DNA of 64,000 nt from Aliiglaciecola sp. 3_MG-2023. GTDB taxonomy: Bacteria > Pseudomonadota > Gammaproteobacteria > Enterobacterales > Alteromonadaceae. Position 1 is the first letter of the stretch; the number at the start of each line of letters is the position of its first letter. The notes below the pieces were generated by a model. It was given only the letters and a program-made list of their open reading frames with translations, was not told the DNA's origin and did no database searches. The stretch spans positions 124,001 to 188,000 of the forward strand of contig NZ_JAUORV010000010.1 in assembly GCF_030548205.1 (NCBI RefSeq), read 5' to 3'. This document shows positions 38,001 to 47,100 of this stretch, piece after piece. The position numbers and the translations under genes were made by a program.

Positions 38001-38015
38001 TAATCTGTGTTGCAT
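35013..38015 (-). CDS. TonB-dependent receptor, paralogue of the 30399 receptor
   Basis: 1000 residues. Signal peptide with SASALAQDAQA, then a TonB-box-like EVIQVTGIRSSLTSALAEK, plug with EVIEAVDIGKLPDQNLAE, ENVTGIQITR, GSVGGTVNLKTIRPL, and a barrel ending GASYRF. It is strongly similar to the 30399 receptor over the whole length; differences concentrate in barrel loops, for example a longer segment near residue 415. Its start is 662 bases from uxuA, divergent, with FadR/UxuR-like palindromes between. It probably takes up a related uronate oligosaccharide under a second control circuit. Confidence 0.94.
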   Translation of the reverse strand: MQHRLSKITLAMLSATALNMSASALAQDAQANADDDYEVIQVTGIRSSLTSALAEKRESNNLVEVIEAVDIGKLPDQNLAEVLENVTGIQITRTAGVGTGVQIRGTNSNRTEINGVSTVGSGAGRSGISFEDVSAGIIAGVEVTKSPEAKTIEGSVGGTVNLKTIRPLQLNDTLISVRVQGENSSLSTDSTFTPRLSGTFGDNWDTDNGEIGVVVSLNYAEQDVTAFRPRADRDNSVAADSGAASAQEFDFLPIQFFVQDYDNYEYESTNIAATFEWAPREELKLFFDAVINDQERRQESSRIQASGISGLKDLAAPSEFETVDFGSLGGQDLGSIQAAVRGVIPIDEDGSDGNLRFSGDTNSRLTKSEIYRIGGEWTGDNFKVSAELSSSSSDTTTPSFNTTLNFINPNSPLDAEALLANHFENEANGNEDLYDSNENGTPFIYDLTGNALTFGVATGEANGPTSEQLLDPANVVLRDVAIGQNVAENSEDAFRTDFTYYLDGVVTSVDVGFRYSKVNSLRDEITTSVGLREFADSPTGDLFAELLVPGPTNFNDADGRELYVRDFLLIDAERVASDPDGVLDILNDAIVANNAITGSTRGPISSPTSSSAAFFDIEEKTTALYAQGNFSYEMFRGNFGVRYLKTDVTSRGNSVTNDVVTAVTTESDYDFVLPRINVVADVHDDVVVRAGWGKDIRRPDFDDLSTSFTFSTSPNPAVQLGNPGLAPEEVTSFDLSAEWYFAEASMVSLGIFHKKRSDLHVTQQDDPYEDPVTGFRDITDPCEQGGIFNPIADINVFGPIGTGVCVPTSQKINDTGETTQKGIEFAVQYDLAGFEDDLGWASGFGVIFNYTIQEFSGGEAEDSATSRANTVFALTTGVEDIDVSAVQGLLDLSENSYNFTLYYEKYGLSARMRYTWREGYRSTDFGSTSSLPWGFPVVQEDRGQLNASINYDINEQFNVGIEAVNITESEVEQRCINEGALLCYQGLTDRRITLGASYRF

Positions 38016-38226
38016 ATATTGTTCCTGTGAGTTTTATGTGTGTTTTAACTTATTTATAACAATTGAGTGTCTTCTTATTGGAATATAGTTTAGATAAAAA
38101 TTTACACAAACTTATTCGTTTACATCAAAAAGGCCCAAGACTTACAAATAATTTACGTAATACTTACAAGTAATTTCGTAAAGGTCAACCTTTTGGTAAT
38201 AAATAATTTAACAAATATTTAAAGTA

Positions 38227-38239
38227 TTGGTCTAACCAA
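38227..38239. promoter_or_regulatory. FadR/GntR-type palindrome upstream of receptor and uxuA
   Basis: TTGGTCTAACCAA is a 5-3-5 inverted repeat. GntR proteins of the FadR subfamily, including uronate regulators, bind TTGGT/ACCAA half-sites. It is 212 bases upstream of the receptor start and 439 upstream of uxuA. No regulator gene of this type is present in the window. Confidence 0.5.
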
Positions 38240-38432
38240 AGGTGGAAATTTAGTTACCAAAGTTTAAAATATACTGATAATTCAACTTTTAATCTATATA
38301 TAACAACGACTTGAATAACTTTAAAAGTGTACTTTTTAGTCATTAGCCTTTGTTGATGAAATGAATTTCATCCTGACTAATTGTGTTAAAAAGAATCGAA
38401 AAATGATTAAAAATCTGTAACCCAGCTAATAT

Positions 38433-38446
38433 ATTGGTTGACCAAT
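38433..38446. promoter_or_regulatory. UxuR/ExuR-like operator upstream of uxuA
   Basis: ATTGGTTGACCAAT has two 6-base arms around a 2-base centre, matching the shape of the E. coli ExuR/UxuR site (TTGGTATACCAA). With uxuA 232 bases downstream this is a good candidate for mannonate/uronate-responsive control. The remaining gap (38016-38677) is AT-rich and holds no gene. Confidence 0.6.
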
Positions 38447-38677
38447 TTACTATTATTGGATACTTTGATTTTCGATTTTCACAATCACGCAACTTGCTAA
38501 AATGGAAATAGACACACATTAAAATGTGTCAAGCATGCACATGACGGTTAGGCTAAGAAACTGTCAAAGGTGTAAATCTGAGTTAAATGGCCATGGGAAT
38601 ATTTTTATATCCATAATCATGATGGCGCTGCGGTGAAGGTGGGAAGTTTATTTTTATCCTAATTAGAGAATCTTAAC

Positions 38678-39892
38678 ATGCGTGAATCTTGGAGATGGTT
38701 TGGTCCCAACGACCCGGTAACCATAAATGACATTAGACAGACAGGTGCAACTGATGTTGTCAGTGCACTTCATAATATCCCTACCGGTGATGTTTGGACG
38801 ATTGACGCCATTCGCCAATATCAAGCACTTATCGAAGACTGTGAAGAGGGTCTGACAGCGTTAAAATGGAGCGTAGTGGAAAGTATTCCCGTTCATGAAG
38901 ATATCAAATTAAAGCGCCCAGGCCATCAAAAGTATATCGATAATTGGATTGAATCCATGGAAAATCTCGCCAAATGCGGGATAAAAACGATTTGCTACAA
39001 CTTTATGCCCGTCATTGATTGGACTCGTACCGATCTCAAGTTTAAGCTTCCTAATGGTGCTTATGCTCTGCGTTTTGATCAGAAAAAATTTGCCGCTTTC
39101 GATCTGTTTATACTGCAACGTGAAAATGCGGAATCAGAATACAGTGCCGCTGAAATAGCTGAAGCCAAGCACATTTTTGAGAGCATGTCTGAAGCCGAAA
39201 AAGAGCAACTGACCAATAATATTATTGCCGGTCTGCCAGGCAAAATGACTGACGCTTATGGATTAGATGACTTTCGTAAAATGTTAGCCAACTATAAAGA
39301 TGTCACCAGTGACACCTTACGTGAAAGTCTCTTTGCATTTTTATCCCAAGTGCTTCCTCGCGCCGAAGCTTTGGGCGTGAAACTGGCTATTCATCCCGAT
39401 GATCCTCCTCGTGATATGCTAGGACTACCGCGCATTATATGTACAGCAGACGATCTCGATATTCTATTTAATGCGCTACCTAGTCCTGCTAATGGTATTA
39501 CTCTATGCGTTGGCACCTATAGTAGTCGTCCAGACAACGATCTACCTGCGATGGCAAAACAGTTTGGACCTCGCATTCACTTTTCACACCTTCGCGGTGT
39601 GAGTCGAGACCCTGAAGAACAACGCACGTTTTACGAAGCCAGTCACCTCGATAGTGATATTGATATGATTCATGTGGTCAAGGAATTGTTATTAGAAGAA
39701 AAGCGTCGTCGCCAAACAGAAGCTAAGGATCAAGCTATATTTATCCGCCCCGATCATGGCCACCAAATGATGGATGACATCGATAAAACCGTTAATCCGG
39801 GATACTCAGGCATAGGTCGTCTCAAAGGGCTTGCTGAAGTTAGAGGGGTCATCAGAGCCCTTTCAGCTCAATTAGAAGAACCATCATCATGA
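38678..39892 (+). CDS. uxuA: D-mannonate dehydratase UxuA
   Basis: 404 residues, close to the E. coli enzyme in length. Typical segments are RWFGPNDPVTINDIRQTGA, CYNFMPVIDWTRTDL, AIHPDDPPRDMLGLPRI, TLCVGTYSSRPDNDLP, IHFSHLRGV and FIRPDHGHQMMDD; the His, Cys and Asp residues in these bind the metal. Known: it converts D-mannonate to 2-keto-3-deoxy-D-gluconate in glucuronate breakdown, in the cytoplasm. It overlaps the next gene by four bases. UxuB, UxaC, KdgK and Eda are not in the window. It is unrelated in fold to the ManD-type enzyme at 22827, so two different dehydratases coexist. Confidence 0.95.
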   Translation: MRESWRWFGPNDPVTINDIRQTGATDVVSALHNIPTGDVWTIDAIRQYQALIEDCEEGLTALKWSVVESIPVHEDIKLKRPGHQKYIDNWIESMENLAKCGIKTICYNFMPVIDWTRTDLKFKLPNGAYALRFDQKKFAAFDLFILQRENAESEYSAAEIAEAKHIFESMSEAEKEQLTNNIIAGLPGKMTDAYGLDDFRKMLANYKDVTSDTLRESLFAFLSQVLPRAEALGVKLAIHPDDPPRDMLGLPRIICTADDLDILFNALPSPANGITLCVGTYSSRPDNDLPAMAKQFGPRIHFSHLRGVSRDPEEQRTFYEASHLDSDIDMIHVVKELLLEEKRRRQTEAKDQAIFIRPDHGHQMMDDIDKTVNPGYSGIGRLKGLAEVRGVIRALSAQLEEPSS

Positions 39893-40962
39893 AAGATATT
39901 ATCAAGTTCTCAGCGAACCGAGTTTGGCGTACTTACCAAGGTGGAAAGTTACTCGATTTAATCGAAGGCAAAGCCACCCCCCAAGACTCAAGTTTTCCAG
40001 AAGATTGGATTGGTTCAACCGTAGAGGCCCGCAACATTGGCCGCGAAGATATCTCAGAAGGTTTAGCGACCGTTAATCTTGAAAATGGCGAGTCGGTAAC
40101 TTTTCGCGATTTGCTAAACCAAGACCAGCAACATTTTTTAGGCTCCGTAGGCGACGCACCCCGCTCTTTAGATGATATTCCATTAGTAAAGTACTTGGAC
40201 AGTGCAACGAGATTGCATTTCCAAGCGCACCCTACCCGCGAATTTGCGCAACAGCGATTAGGCTTTCCCCGCGGGAAAACGGAAGCATATGTGATTCTCG
40301 AGATCCGTGAAGATGTCACTGATCCCTATATTTACGCAGGCTTTCAAAGATCACCCAGTCGTGAACAGCTCAAAAAATGGATAGAAGAACAAGATATTGC
40401 TTCCATTGAAAAGTGTTTCGATCGCATACCTGTAAAACCAGGTGACGTATTTTTGCTGCCAGGCGGACGTCCCCATGCGTTAGGAGAAGGCATTTTGATG
40501 TTGGAGATCATGGAACCATCTGATTTAGCCGTCAGGTTTGAATTCGAACGTTGTGGGTATGTGATCCCTGAAAAAGCACGCTTTATGGATCGGGGCATCG
40601 AAACTGCGTTAGATGCGTTTAACTTCTCTCCTGTTCCACCAGAACAGATTGATGATGAATTTCGTTGCCTACCTGAAGTGTTAATTGACGACCACGCAGG
40701 GAATACACTAGAAGAACTCATTGGGCCTGACAAAACCCCTTGTTTTACCGTCCGACGCGCTATCGTGAATGGTAATTTTGAGCGAAAGCAAGATGCGTTT
40801 TTCATCGGCGTAGTGACCCAAGGCAGTGGTCTTTTGCGAGTTGGAGATGAAGTTACCCAGTTAAATCAGTGGGACCGCTTTTTCTGTCCAGCAAAGGTGG
40901 ATGATTTCCAATACGAATCCGAATCGGGAATGACGGTTTTGGAATGCTATCCCGGCGGATAG
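39889..40962 (+). CDS. Class I mannose-6-phosphate isomerase-like protein
   Basis: 357 residues of the type I phosphomannose isomerase cupin family. Metal-site segments are HFQAHPTREFAQ, GKTEAYVILE and GRPHALGEGILMLEIMEPSD; the C-terminal cupin half ends with VLECYPGG. Known reaction: mannose-6-phosphate to fructose-6-phosphate. Within a mannonate operon, and coupled by ATGA overlap to uxuA, it may act on an unphosphorylated uronate or ketose instead, or make activated mannose. That is inference. A weak hairpin follows the stop in the gap before the transporter. Confidence 0.8.
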   Translation: MKDIIKFSANRVWRTYQGGKLLDLIEGKATPQDSSFPEDWIGSTVEARNIGREDISEGLATVNLENGESVTFRDLLNQDQQHFLGSVGDAPRSLDDIPLVKYLDSATRLHFQAHPTREFAQQRLGFPRGKTEAYVILEIREDVTDPYIYAGFQRSPSREQLKKWIEEQDIASIEKCFDRIPVKPGDVFLLPGGRPHALGEGILMLEIMEPSDLAVRFEFERCGYVIPEKARFMDRGIETALDAFNFSPVPPEQIDDEFRCLPEVLIDDHAGNTLEELIGPDKTPCFTVRRAIVNGNFERKQDAFFIGVVTQGSGLLRVGDEVTQLNQWDRFFCPAKVDDFQYESESGMTVLECYPGG

Positions 40963-41033
40963 TACCAATAAAAAACGGTTTCGCCTGTGACTCATTAACG
41001 AGTGAAGCCGTTACAATAACTTAGGTAGTTAAA

Positions 41034-42305
41034 ATGCAAAATTCCTCGCAAAAATCCCTGAAACAAAAATTCGCTCAAGGCTTAGCTTTGTTTCTACCTG
41101 GTATTTTCTTACTCGGTTTCAATATTGGTACTGGCAGTGTAACCGCCATGGCCAAGGCCGGCGCAGACTATGGTATGTCTTTATTGTGGACCATAATCGC
41201 GTCTTGTTTATGTACCTTTTTCATGATCAACTTGTATGGTCGCTATACCCTGATTACAGGCGAAACCGCCCTGCAAGCCTTTAGAAAACACATTCATCCT
41301 GGCGTAGGCATCTTTTTCTTAGTCGCACTGACCTTTGGTGTATGCGGCAGTGTAATGGGTGTGATGGGAATAGTGGCTGATATTTGTTACGAGTGGTCAA
41401 AATCTGCTGTTGATGGTGGTATCTCCCCTATTTACTTTGCTGGTTTTTTTCTCAGCTTGGTATATTTCATTTTTTGGAATGGTAAAACCCAATTTTTTGA
41501 GCGCAGCTTGGCGGTAATTGTTGCCATTATGTCAGCTTGTTTTCTAATTAACTTTTTTATCATGATGCCACCTCCAATGGAGATTTTGAAAGGCTTAGTA
41601 CCCAGTATTCCAGAAGTAACATCATCTACTGACAAGGGACCATTTTTAGTCATCGCGTCTATGATTGGCACCACAGTATTTTCCGGATTATTTATCATCC
41701 GTACTACTTTGGTAAAAGAAGCGGGCTGGACCTTGGCAGATTATAGCAAGCAACGAAATGATGCTATTTTCTCAGTGTTTCTAATGTTTATTATTAGTGC
41801 CTCCATAATGGCTGCAGCAGCCGGAACCTTGTATGTAGAAGGTATTGGTTTATCAAAAGCATCACAAATGATCAGCATTTTAGAGCCACTCGCGGGAGCT
41901 TTGGCCACTTCGATATTTGCCTTTGGATTAATTGCCGCAGGGGTATCTTCACAGTTTCCAAACATATTAATGTTACCTTGGCTATTGTGCGATTATACCG
42001 GCGCTAAACGGGATATGACTCTGCCTAAGTACCGTATTATGGTGTTTGCTATTTCTTTGTTAGGGTTAGTGGTACCGATTTTTGAAGCACGCCCAGTATT
42101 TGTGATGATAATCTCGCAGGCGTTTAACGCCGTAATCCTGCCTGTTACCGTAGCCTGTATCTTCTATTTAGGTAATCGCAAAGATTTGATGAAAGAACAC
42201 GCAAACAGCGCGTTCGCTAACATTGTTTTAGGCGCAATATTGTTGTTCTCTATTTTCACTTCAGCAGTGGGGATTAAAGGTGTTTGGCAATTAGTGGTTG
42301 CCTAG
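41034..42305 (+). CDS. Nramp-fold transporter lacking the metal-binding motifs
   Basis: 423 residues, about eleven helices. The frame LPGIFLLGFN...GSVTAMAKAGADYG matches Nramp helix 1 and the GTTVFSG...TTLVKEAG region matches helix 6. In true Nramp metal carriers helix 1 holds DPGN and helix 6 holds MPH. Here these positions are GTGS (32-35) and FSG (216-218), so all the metal ligands are gone. It is co-directional with uxuA and the isomerase, 71 bases downstream, and ends at a strong hairpin. It probably carries an organic sugar acid rather than Mn or Fe. The fold call is good; the substrate is inference. Confidence 0.75.
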   Translation: MQNSSQKSLKQKFAQGLALFLPGIFLLGFNIGTGSVTAMAKAGADYGMSLLWTIIASCLCTFFMINLYGRYTLITGETALQAFRKHIHPGVGIFFLVALTFGVCGSVMGVMGIVADICYEWSKSAVDGGISPIYFAGFFLSLVYFIFWNGKTQFFERSLAVIVAIMSACFLINFFIMMPPPMEILKGLVPSIPEVTSSTDKGPFLVIASMIGTTVFSGLFIIRTTLVKEAGWTLADYSKQRNDAIFSVFLMFIISASIMAAAAGTLYVEGIGLSKASQMISILEPLAGALATSIFAFGLIAAGVSSQFPNILMLPWLLCDYTGAKRDMTLPKYRIMVFAISLLGLVVPIFEARPVFVMIISQAFNAVILPVTVACIFYLGNRKDLMKEHANSAFANIVLGAILLFSIFTSAVGIKGVWQLVVA

Positions 42306-42322
42306 ATAAATCATACTCTTGG

Positions 42323-42360
42323 GCAGGTCAGTGAATAGTCGGAGCCCTTCACTGACCTGC
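42323..42360 (+). terminator. Hairpin terminator of the uxuA operon
   Basis: A perfect 13-base stem, GCAGGTCAGTGAA at 42323-42335 with TTCACTGACCTGC at 42348-42360, starts 18 bases after the transporter stop. The stem is GC-rich but no T-run follows. Confidence 0.75.
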
Positions 42361-42822
42361 GGATAAATTCTGTTTGTTACCTTTCTCTTTTACACCCTAG
42401 CGTCAACAGTTTCCTCTCCAATAGAAAGAAATTCACAGTGCAATTTTCTGTCAGGTCAACGATTCGATATCCCCAGCTAAGGAAAAGTAAGTGGCCCCAA
42501 GCTGGTAAAAATTGCCGCGCATCTTCCTCAATGGGTTGCTTGGCTAGACATTTAATAGCTTCCCATTGCGCCCGCTTAGGGCGCTTTTTTAAATAGATAG
42601 GTAAAATAAGCACACTGGGTAATTGTCTAGCCGCATCATCCTCCACTCCCTGATTAATTTAAGTCCTCTAATATCTGCATTTCAACGTAAACTAATGTTA
42701 ACCGCATAGGTTTTTATCTAGGATGAAGACGAAAGCTTGTAGACTAACGTTATCTGCGTCTCTAAGCATAGTGCTGTAGTTAAGCGTCATTCAAACTAAC
42801 CGTTACAATAAAGGCAGCTAAA
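42361..42822. other. Gene-free gap
   Basis: No convincing gene. A minus-strand frame at 42377-42646 (89 codons) has no recognisable motif and no clear ribosome site. The promoter of the NHL gene should lie in the last 150 bases but no strong boxes stand out. Confidence 0.5.
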
Positions 42823-44067
42823 ATGATTCAATCATATTTACCGACAACCAACTTGGCTTTAAAGACACTTGGGTTCAGCTTGTTTTCACTTTTTTGTGGT
42901 GTGTCCGAGGCCCTACCAACAAAGAATGAAAAGGTTACTCATAATAGCTTGGTCTCTGTAGAGCGTTATCCGGCAACGAATCCAACTCATAAAGTTCCAC
43001 AATTTAGTGTGGATGCAAGCTGGCCGACTATGCCTGCGACTTGGTTAATGGGGCAAGTTCCTGGTTTAGCCGTAGATAAACAAAATAATGTGTGGGTTTT
43101 GCACCGCCCCAACTCCCTCAGCGGCTTAGATCTTGGATTAACCAACAACACTGGCTTATGTTGTGAAGCTGCACCGCACGTCATGCAATTTTCCCAAGCT
43201 GGAGAGCTGCTCGAAGCATGGGGCGGTCCAGAGTTAGCGCCCAGCCTAGCAGGTACTAACCAGTGGCCGGCGACTGTGCATGGCCTCTATGTCGATGACG
43301 ATAATACGGTTTGGCTAGGAGGAAACGGTAATGACGACCATGTAGTATTGAATTTTACAACTAAAGGAAAGTTCATTCGTCAGTATGGCCAGCGGGGTAA
43401 AACCGATGGTAATTTGAGCCAAGATGCGTTGGGTAATCCGGCGGATATTTTCCACAACATTCTAAACAATCAGGTTTTTATCGCCGACGGATACATTAAT
43501 AAACGCATTACTGCGTTTGATACCAAAGACAACCGTTTTGACCAACTATGGGGAGCCTACGGCGGTGAGCCAGGCGGTGGCACAAGACAAGGTGCATTTG
43601 ACGTTTCCCAGGCTACTAGTAACAGCGAAAATACCAGTACTGAGGCCCAGAGTTTTGGTGACATCGTGCATTGCGTAACTCAATCCAAAGACGGACGTAT
43701 ATATGTCTGTGACCGCCGAAACAATCGTATTCAGGTATTCAAAGCCAACCAAGATGGCAAAGTGCAGTTCGTACAAGATGTAATTGTTGCCGGTGATACA
43801 GGCGGCTTAGGAACCGCATCAGATATCGACTTCTCTCCTGATAATAAATACATGTACGTTGCCGATATGATGAACGGTCGTATTTGGATTTTATGGCACG
43901 ATACCTATGAAGTACTTGGTAGTTTTGGTCGCCCTGGTCGCTACCCCGGACAATTTACTTGGCTTCACAGCGTTGTGGTAGACGGCGACGGGAATTTATA
44001 TACCTCAGAAGTGAGCTCTGGCAGACGGGTTCAGAAGTTCGTCCTAACGGGCTTTGATGGGAAATAG
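42823..44067 (+). CDS. Secreted NHL-repeat beta-propeller protein
   Basis: 414 residues with a signal peptide ending near SEALP. The rest is a six-bladed-type propeller of NHL repeats (VPGLAVDKQNNVWVLHRP, VHGLYVDDDNTVWLGG, KDGRIYVCDRRNNRIQVF, LHSVVVDGDGNLYTSEV). It resembles the propeller of peptidyl-amidoglycolate lyases and many marine NHL proteins, but nothing proves enzyme activity. Single-gene unit between two hairpins; the gap behind it holds a clear hairpin. Function unknown. Confidence 0.82.
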   Translation: MIQSYLPTTNLALKTLGFSLFSLFCGVSEALPTKNEKVTHNSLVSVERYPATNPTHKVPQFSVDASWPTMPATWLMGQVPGLAVDKQNNVWVLHRPNSLSGLDLGLTNNTGLCCEAAPHVMQFSQAGELLEAWGGPELAPSLAGTNQWPATVHGLYVDDDNTVWLGGNGNDDHVVLNFTTKGKFIRQYGQRGKTDGNLSQDALGNPADIFHNILNNQVFIADGYINKRITAFDTKDNRFDQLWGAYGGEPGGGTRQGAFDVSQATSNSENTSTEAQSFGDIVHCVTQSKDGRIYVCDRRNNRIQVFKANQDGKVQFVQDVIVAGDTGGLGTASDIDFSPDNKYMYVADMMNGRIWILWHDTYEVLGSFGRPGRYPGQFTWLHSVVVDGDGNLYTSEVSSGRRVQKFVLTGFDGK

Positions 44068-44105
44068 ATAAGTGTTGGGCATGGAAGCGTGGCGCTTTCA
44101 ATATT

Positions 44106-44142
44106 ATCAGGCTTGCAAAATCGGCTAAGTTGCAAGCCTGAT
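44106..44142 (+). terminator. Hairpin between convergent genes
   Basis: ATCAGGCTTGCAA at 44106-44118 pairs perfectly with TTGCAAGCCTGAT at 44130-44142 (13-base stem, 11-base loop). It lies between the NHL gene and the minus-strand DUF748 gene, so it probably stops transcription from both sides. Confidence 0.75.
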
Positions 44143-44169
44143 CTACTGTTCGCTCTTAGATTTTTAAAG

Positions 44170-47100
44170 TTAATTAGCTTCTAGCGTCAGAGAAACGCCA
44201 CTTTCATCACTGGCTAAATGTTGACGGCTGTTAAGAAGAAACAATCGATTGGGGTCGATATTTCCTTGGGTGGTCAAAAATAATTTAACAGCTTTGGCTC
44301 TCTCTGCGGCTAAGTTTGCCAACTCACGTCTTGAAATATCAATAGAGCTTCTGACTTGGTTATACATCGCAATCAGAAGTGCTTGCTCTAATTGCTGTTC
44401 TGGGATCACTTTTTCGCTATCACCCTCTTGAAGTATTCCTTTTACAACTTCGCGTTCTTGCTCAACCAGTTTATTGGTAGTTGAAGTAAATAAACGAGTT
44501 AAGGCGTCAGTGAGTGGCCCTGACAGAGGCACAGTGCTTGGACCAAAGTCATCCGGCAATGAGGTTTCGCCCGACAGCTGGAGCAATTGTTGTTGTAGTT
44601 TCTGTTCTGCCAATTCATAGGCATCCGTGACTTCATCCACTGTACCTTCGATGTCGACTCTGAGTCCGGGACGTTTTGCCAAAGCCGCAGCTAAAGTACT
44701 AAGCGTTTGTGAAGCGGTTTCGTCCAATTCCGCCACCCCATCAGCAAAGGCGACTTTGTTGAGTTCATCTTCACTCCCCACTAAATTGGCTAATAAAGAA
44801 AATGGTGCGGTTACCGCTTTGGTGATGATATTTCCCAGGGCTTTGAATATGATTGAGCCAAAACCAAAGCTCGGATTGTTCAAGTCTCCTGAGACTTCCA
44901 TTCCCAAATCAATAACACCATTAGAGTCTTGCAATAATGCAATGGCCAAGGATAAGGGCAGACTCACCGCTTGCTCGGATTGAGTTTTACGCCCTAAAGT
45001 GAGTTGGTCGATCACGATTTGGTTATCCCCAACCAACTGGTTATTTTCAAGTAGATAATTCACATTGATTGACAGTAGTCCTTTATCAATAAAATGTCCC
45101 ATATAGGTACCCGAATAAGGGTTAACTGATGTTAGTTCAGCGCCATCAACGGTAAAATTCAAATCCAAAAACATTTGTTCGATGAGCGGGTTAACTTCCC
45201 CTTTGAGGAGCACAGGTGCGTAACCGTCTATTTTCCCCGCTAAGTTAACTTTCGCTGCGCTCTGTGGTGAAGAAGAAAGTGATGCAATATTTCCGTTTAG
45301 CTGTTCAATACCGGAGGCGAAAGGCGCTTTTAAAGAGTTATCTTCGAAATAAGCACGACCATCATTGATACTAATATCATCAATAATAATAACCATGGGC
45401 GAGGTTGCAGCTTGTGCATTTTCAACACTTTGTTGTTGCGCTGACGCCAAAGAAGCACTCGGTGACGAAGGTGAACCATCTTCTAAGTCTAGTGTTGAAT
45501 CTGGGGTAGATGACGAATTCTGAACAAGAATATTTCCGATATTCGTTTGTTTATCTTGATAAATAATAAATTTGCTAAAGGGTTTATCGAACCTGACAGT
45601 TTTTACTGACAGTTGATTTCCCGCAGACTGATATTGAATACCTTGAATATTCATATCTTGCCAATTGACTAGGGGTTGTTGGTGCAGTCCATCAATCACA
45701 CTCAGGTTAGCGATATTGGCTTCCCCCGCAATGCTAATTGCATTGCTTGTACCGCCGTCGAATGTACCTGAGACACTAGCTAAACCATCGTCGATAGTGG
45801 CATTTACATAAGGAAGCAAATAAGATTGAAGTTGGGTTAACGCAAACTCTTCAATCTTAAAAGAACCAGTAACCTGCTCAGTGGCTACGCTGACCTCTCC
45901 GTCACTGCTAAAGTGGCCAGATGCCGATATGGGCTGGGCACTAACGTCACCACCTAGTGCTAGTGCTAACTTGTATTCAATGGGGGTTTCAAAGGCTGTA
46001 TCTATAACACCGGTAGCGAGATTTAAATCAAGAACTTGCCAATACATGCCATCGGAAACCATTGATTCTTTAAGCTCAATAGTCCCCTTGTTTAAAGCAA
46101 AAGATTGTAAAATCACGCGCCAATTAGACTCATCAGCTTGGCTTTTTGGTGAATTCACCTGGGGCCCAGTTGGAGACGGAACTTGGGTTGACGTTGCCGC
46201 TTTGATGGGCGTAAATAACCCTTGTAAATCTAAACCTTGTTTATCAAAGTTGGCGTCAATCCATGGCTGATCAATCGTAACTTCAGCCAAGTTAATTTGT
46301 TCTGAATCCGTGTCCAAACTGAGCTGCTTTATATCGATTGCGGCTACTTTTATGCGTGGTTCATTACTAGCGGATATGGCCAAATTGGATAACGATAATT
46401 GGGTATTATCGGCCCGAAAGCGCATTCCACTTTGCTCTTCTGACAGATGATAATCAGCATAAAACCCAAGCAAACCATCAGTTAATTTAGCTTCGATGAG
46501 GTCATTTGATAACGGCCACAAGGGGGCTAGAGCGATATCTGAAAGGGCAATATTGCCCTTAATTTCAAACGGCGCTAATTGCATTTGCCCGGTAAAATCA
46601 ATGGATCCGCCTTCTGCGGTTTCGATGTGCACATCATAATGATTGTCGTCGGTTACCGGGTCTTGTTGCTGAATGACCTTAGAAATCGCCCCTTGGGTAT
46701 CGAATTCCGTTAGTTCAAAGGCTAAATTAGGTAATGCAATATTGGTACTGGAAACCTCATCCGATAGCAGTATCTGTCCGCCCTCCAGAGTGAAATAATT
46801 CACTCGAAAATGGGCAATACCGGCCTCTTCTGTGGCAGCTTCTTGCTGACCATTTTCTGCTTGTAAAGTATCGAGAATATCGGAAAAGTTAAACTCGGTA
46901 TGTTCTTTTTCTGAAAGCCTCGCTAAGTGCAAGTATGGCTGTTTAATTGACAGACTTTCTAACGTTGGCGTGAAATTTATCAAGGTTTGCCAGAAGCTCG
47001 CATCCACTTCTAATTGCGAAACGTTAACAAAGCGTTCGTCCCTTTTATTCTCCTCAATAACGAAATTGGCAACACGAATACGCAATAAAAATGGGTTTAT

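Noticed and set aside
42377-42646. 89-codon minus-strand frame in the gap before the NHL gene
   Set aside because: No motif, signal or ribosome site, and the composition looks like chance reading.
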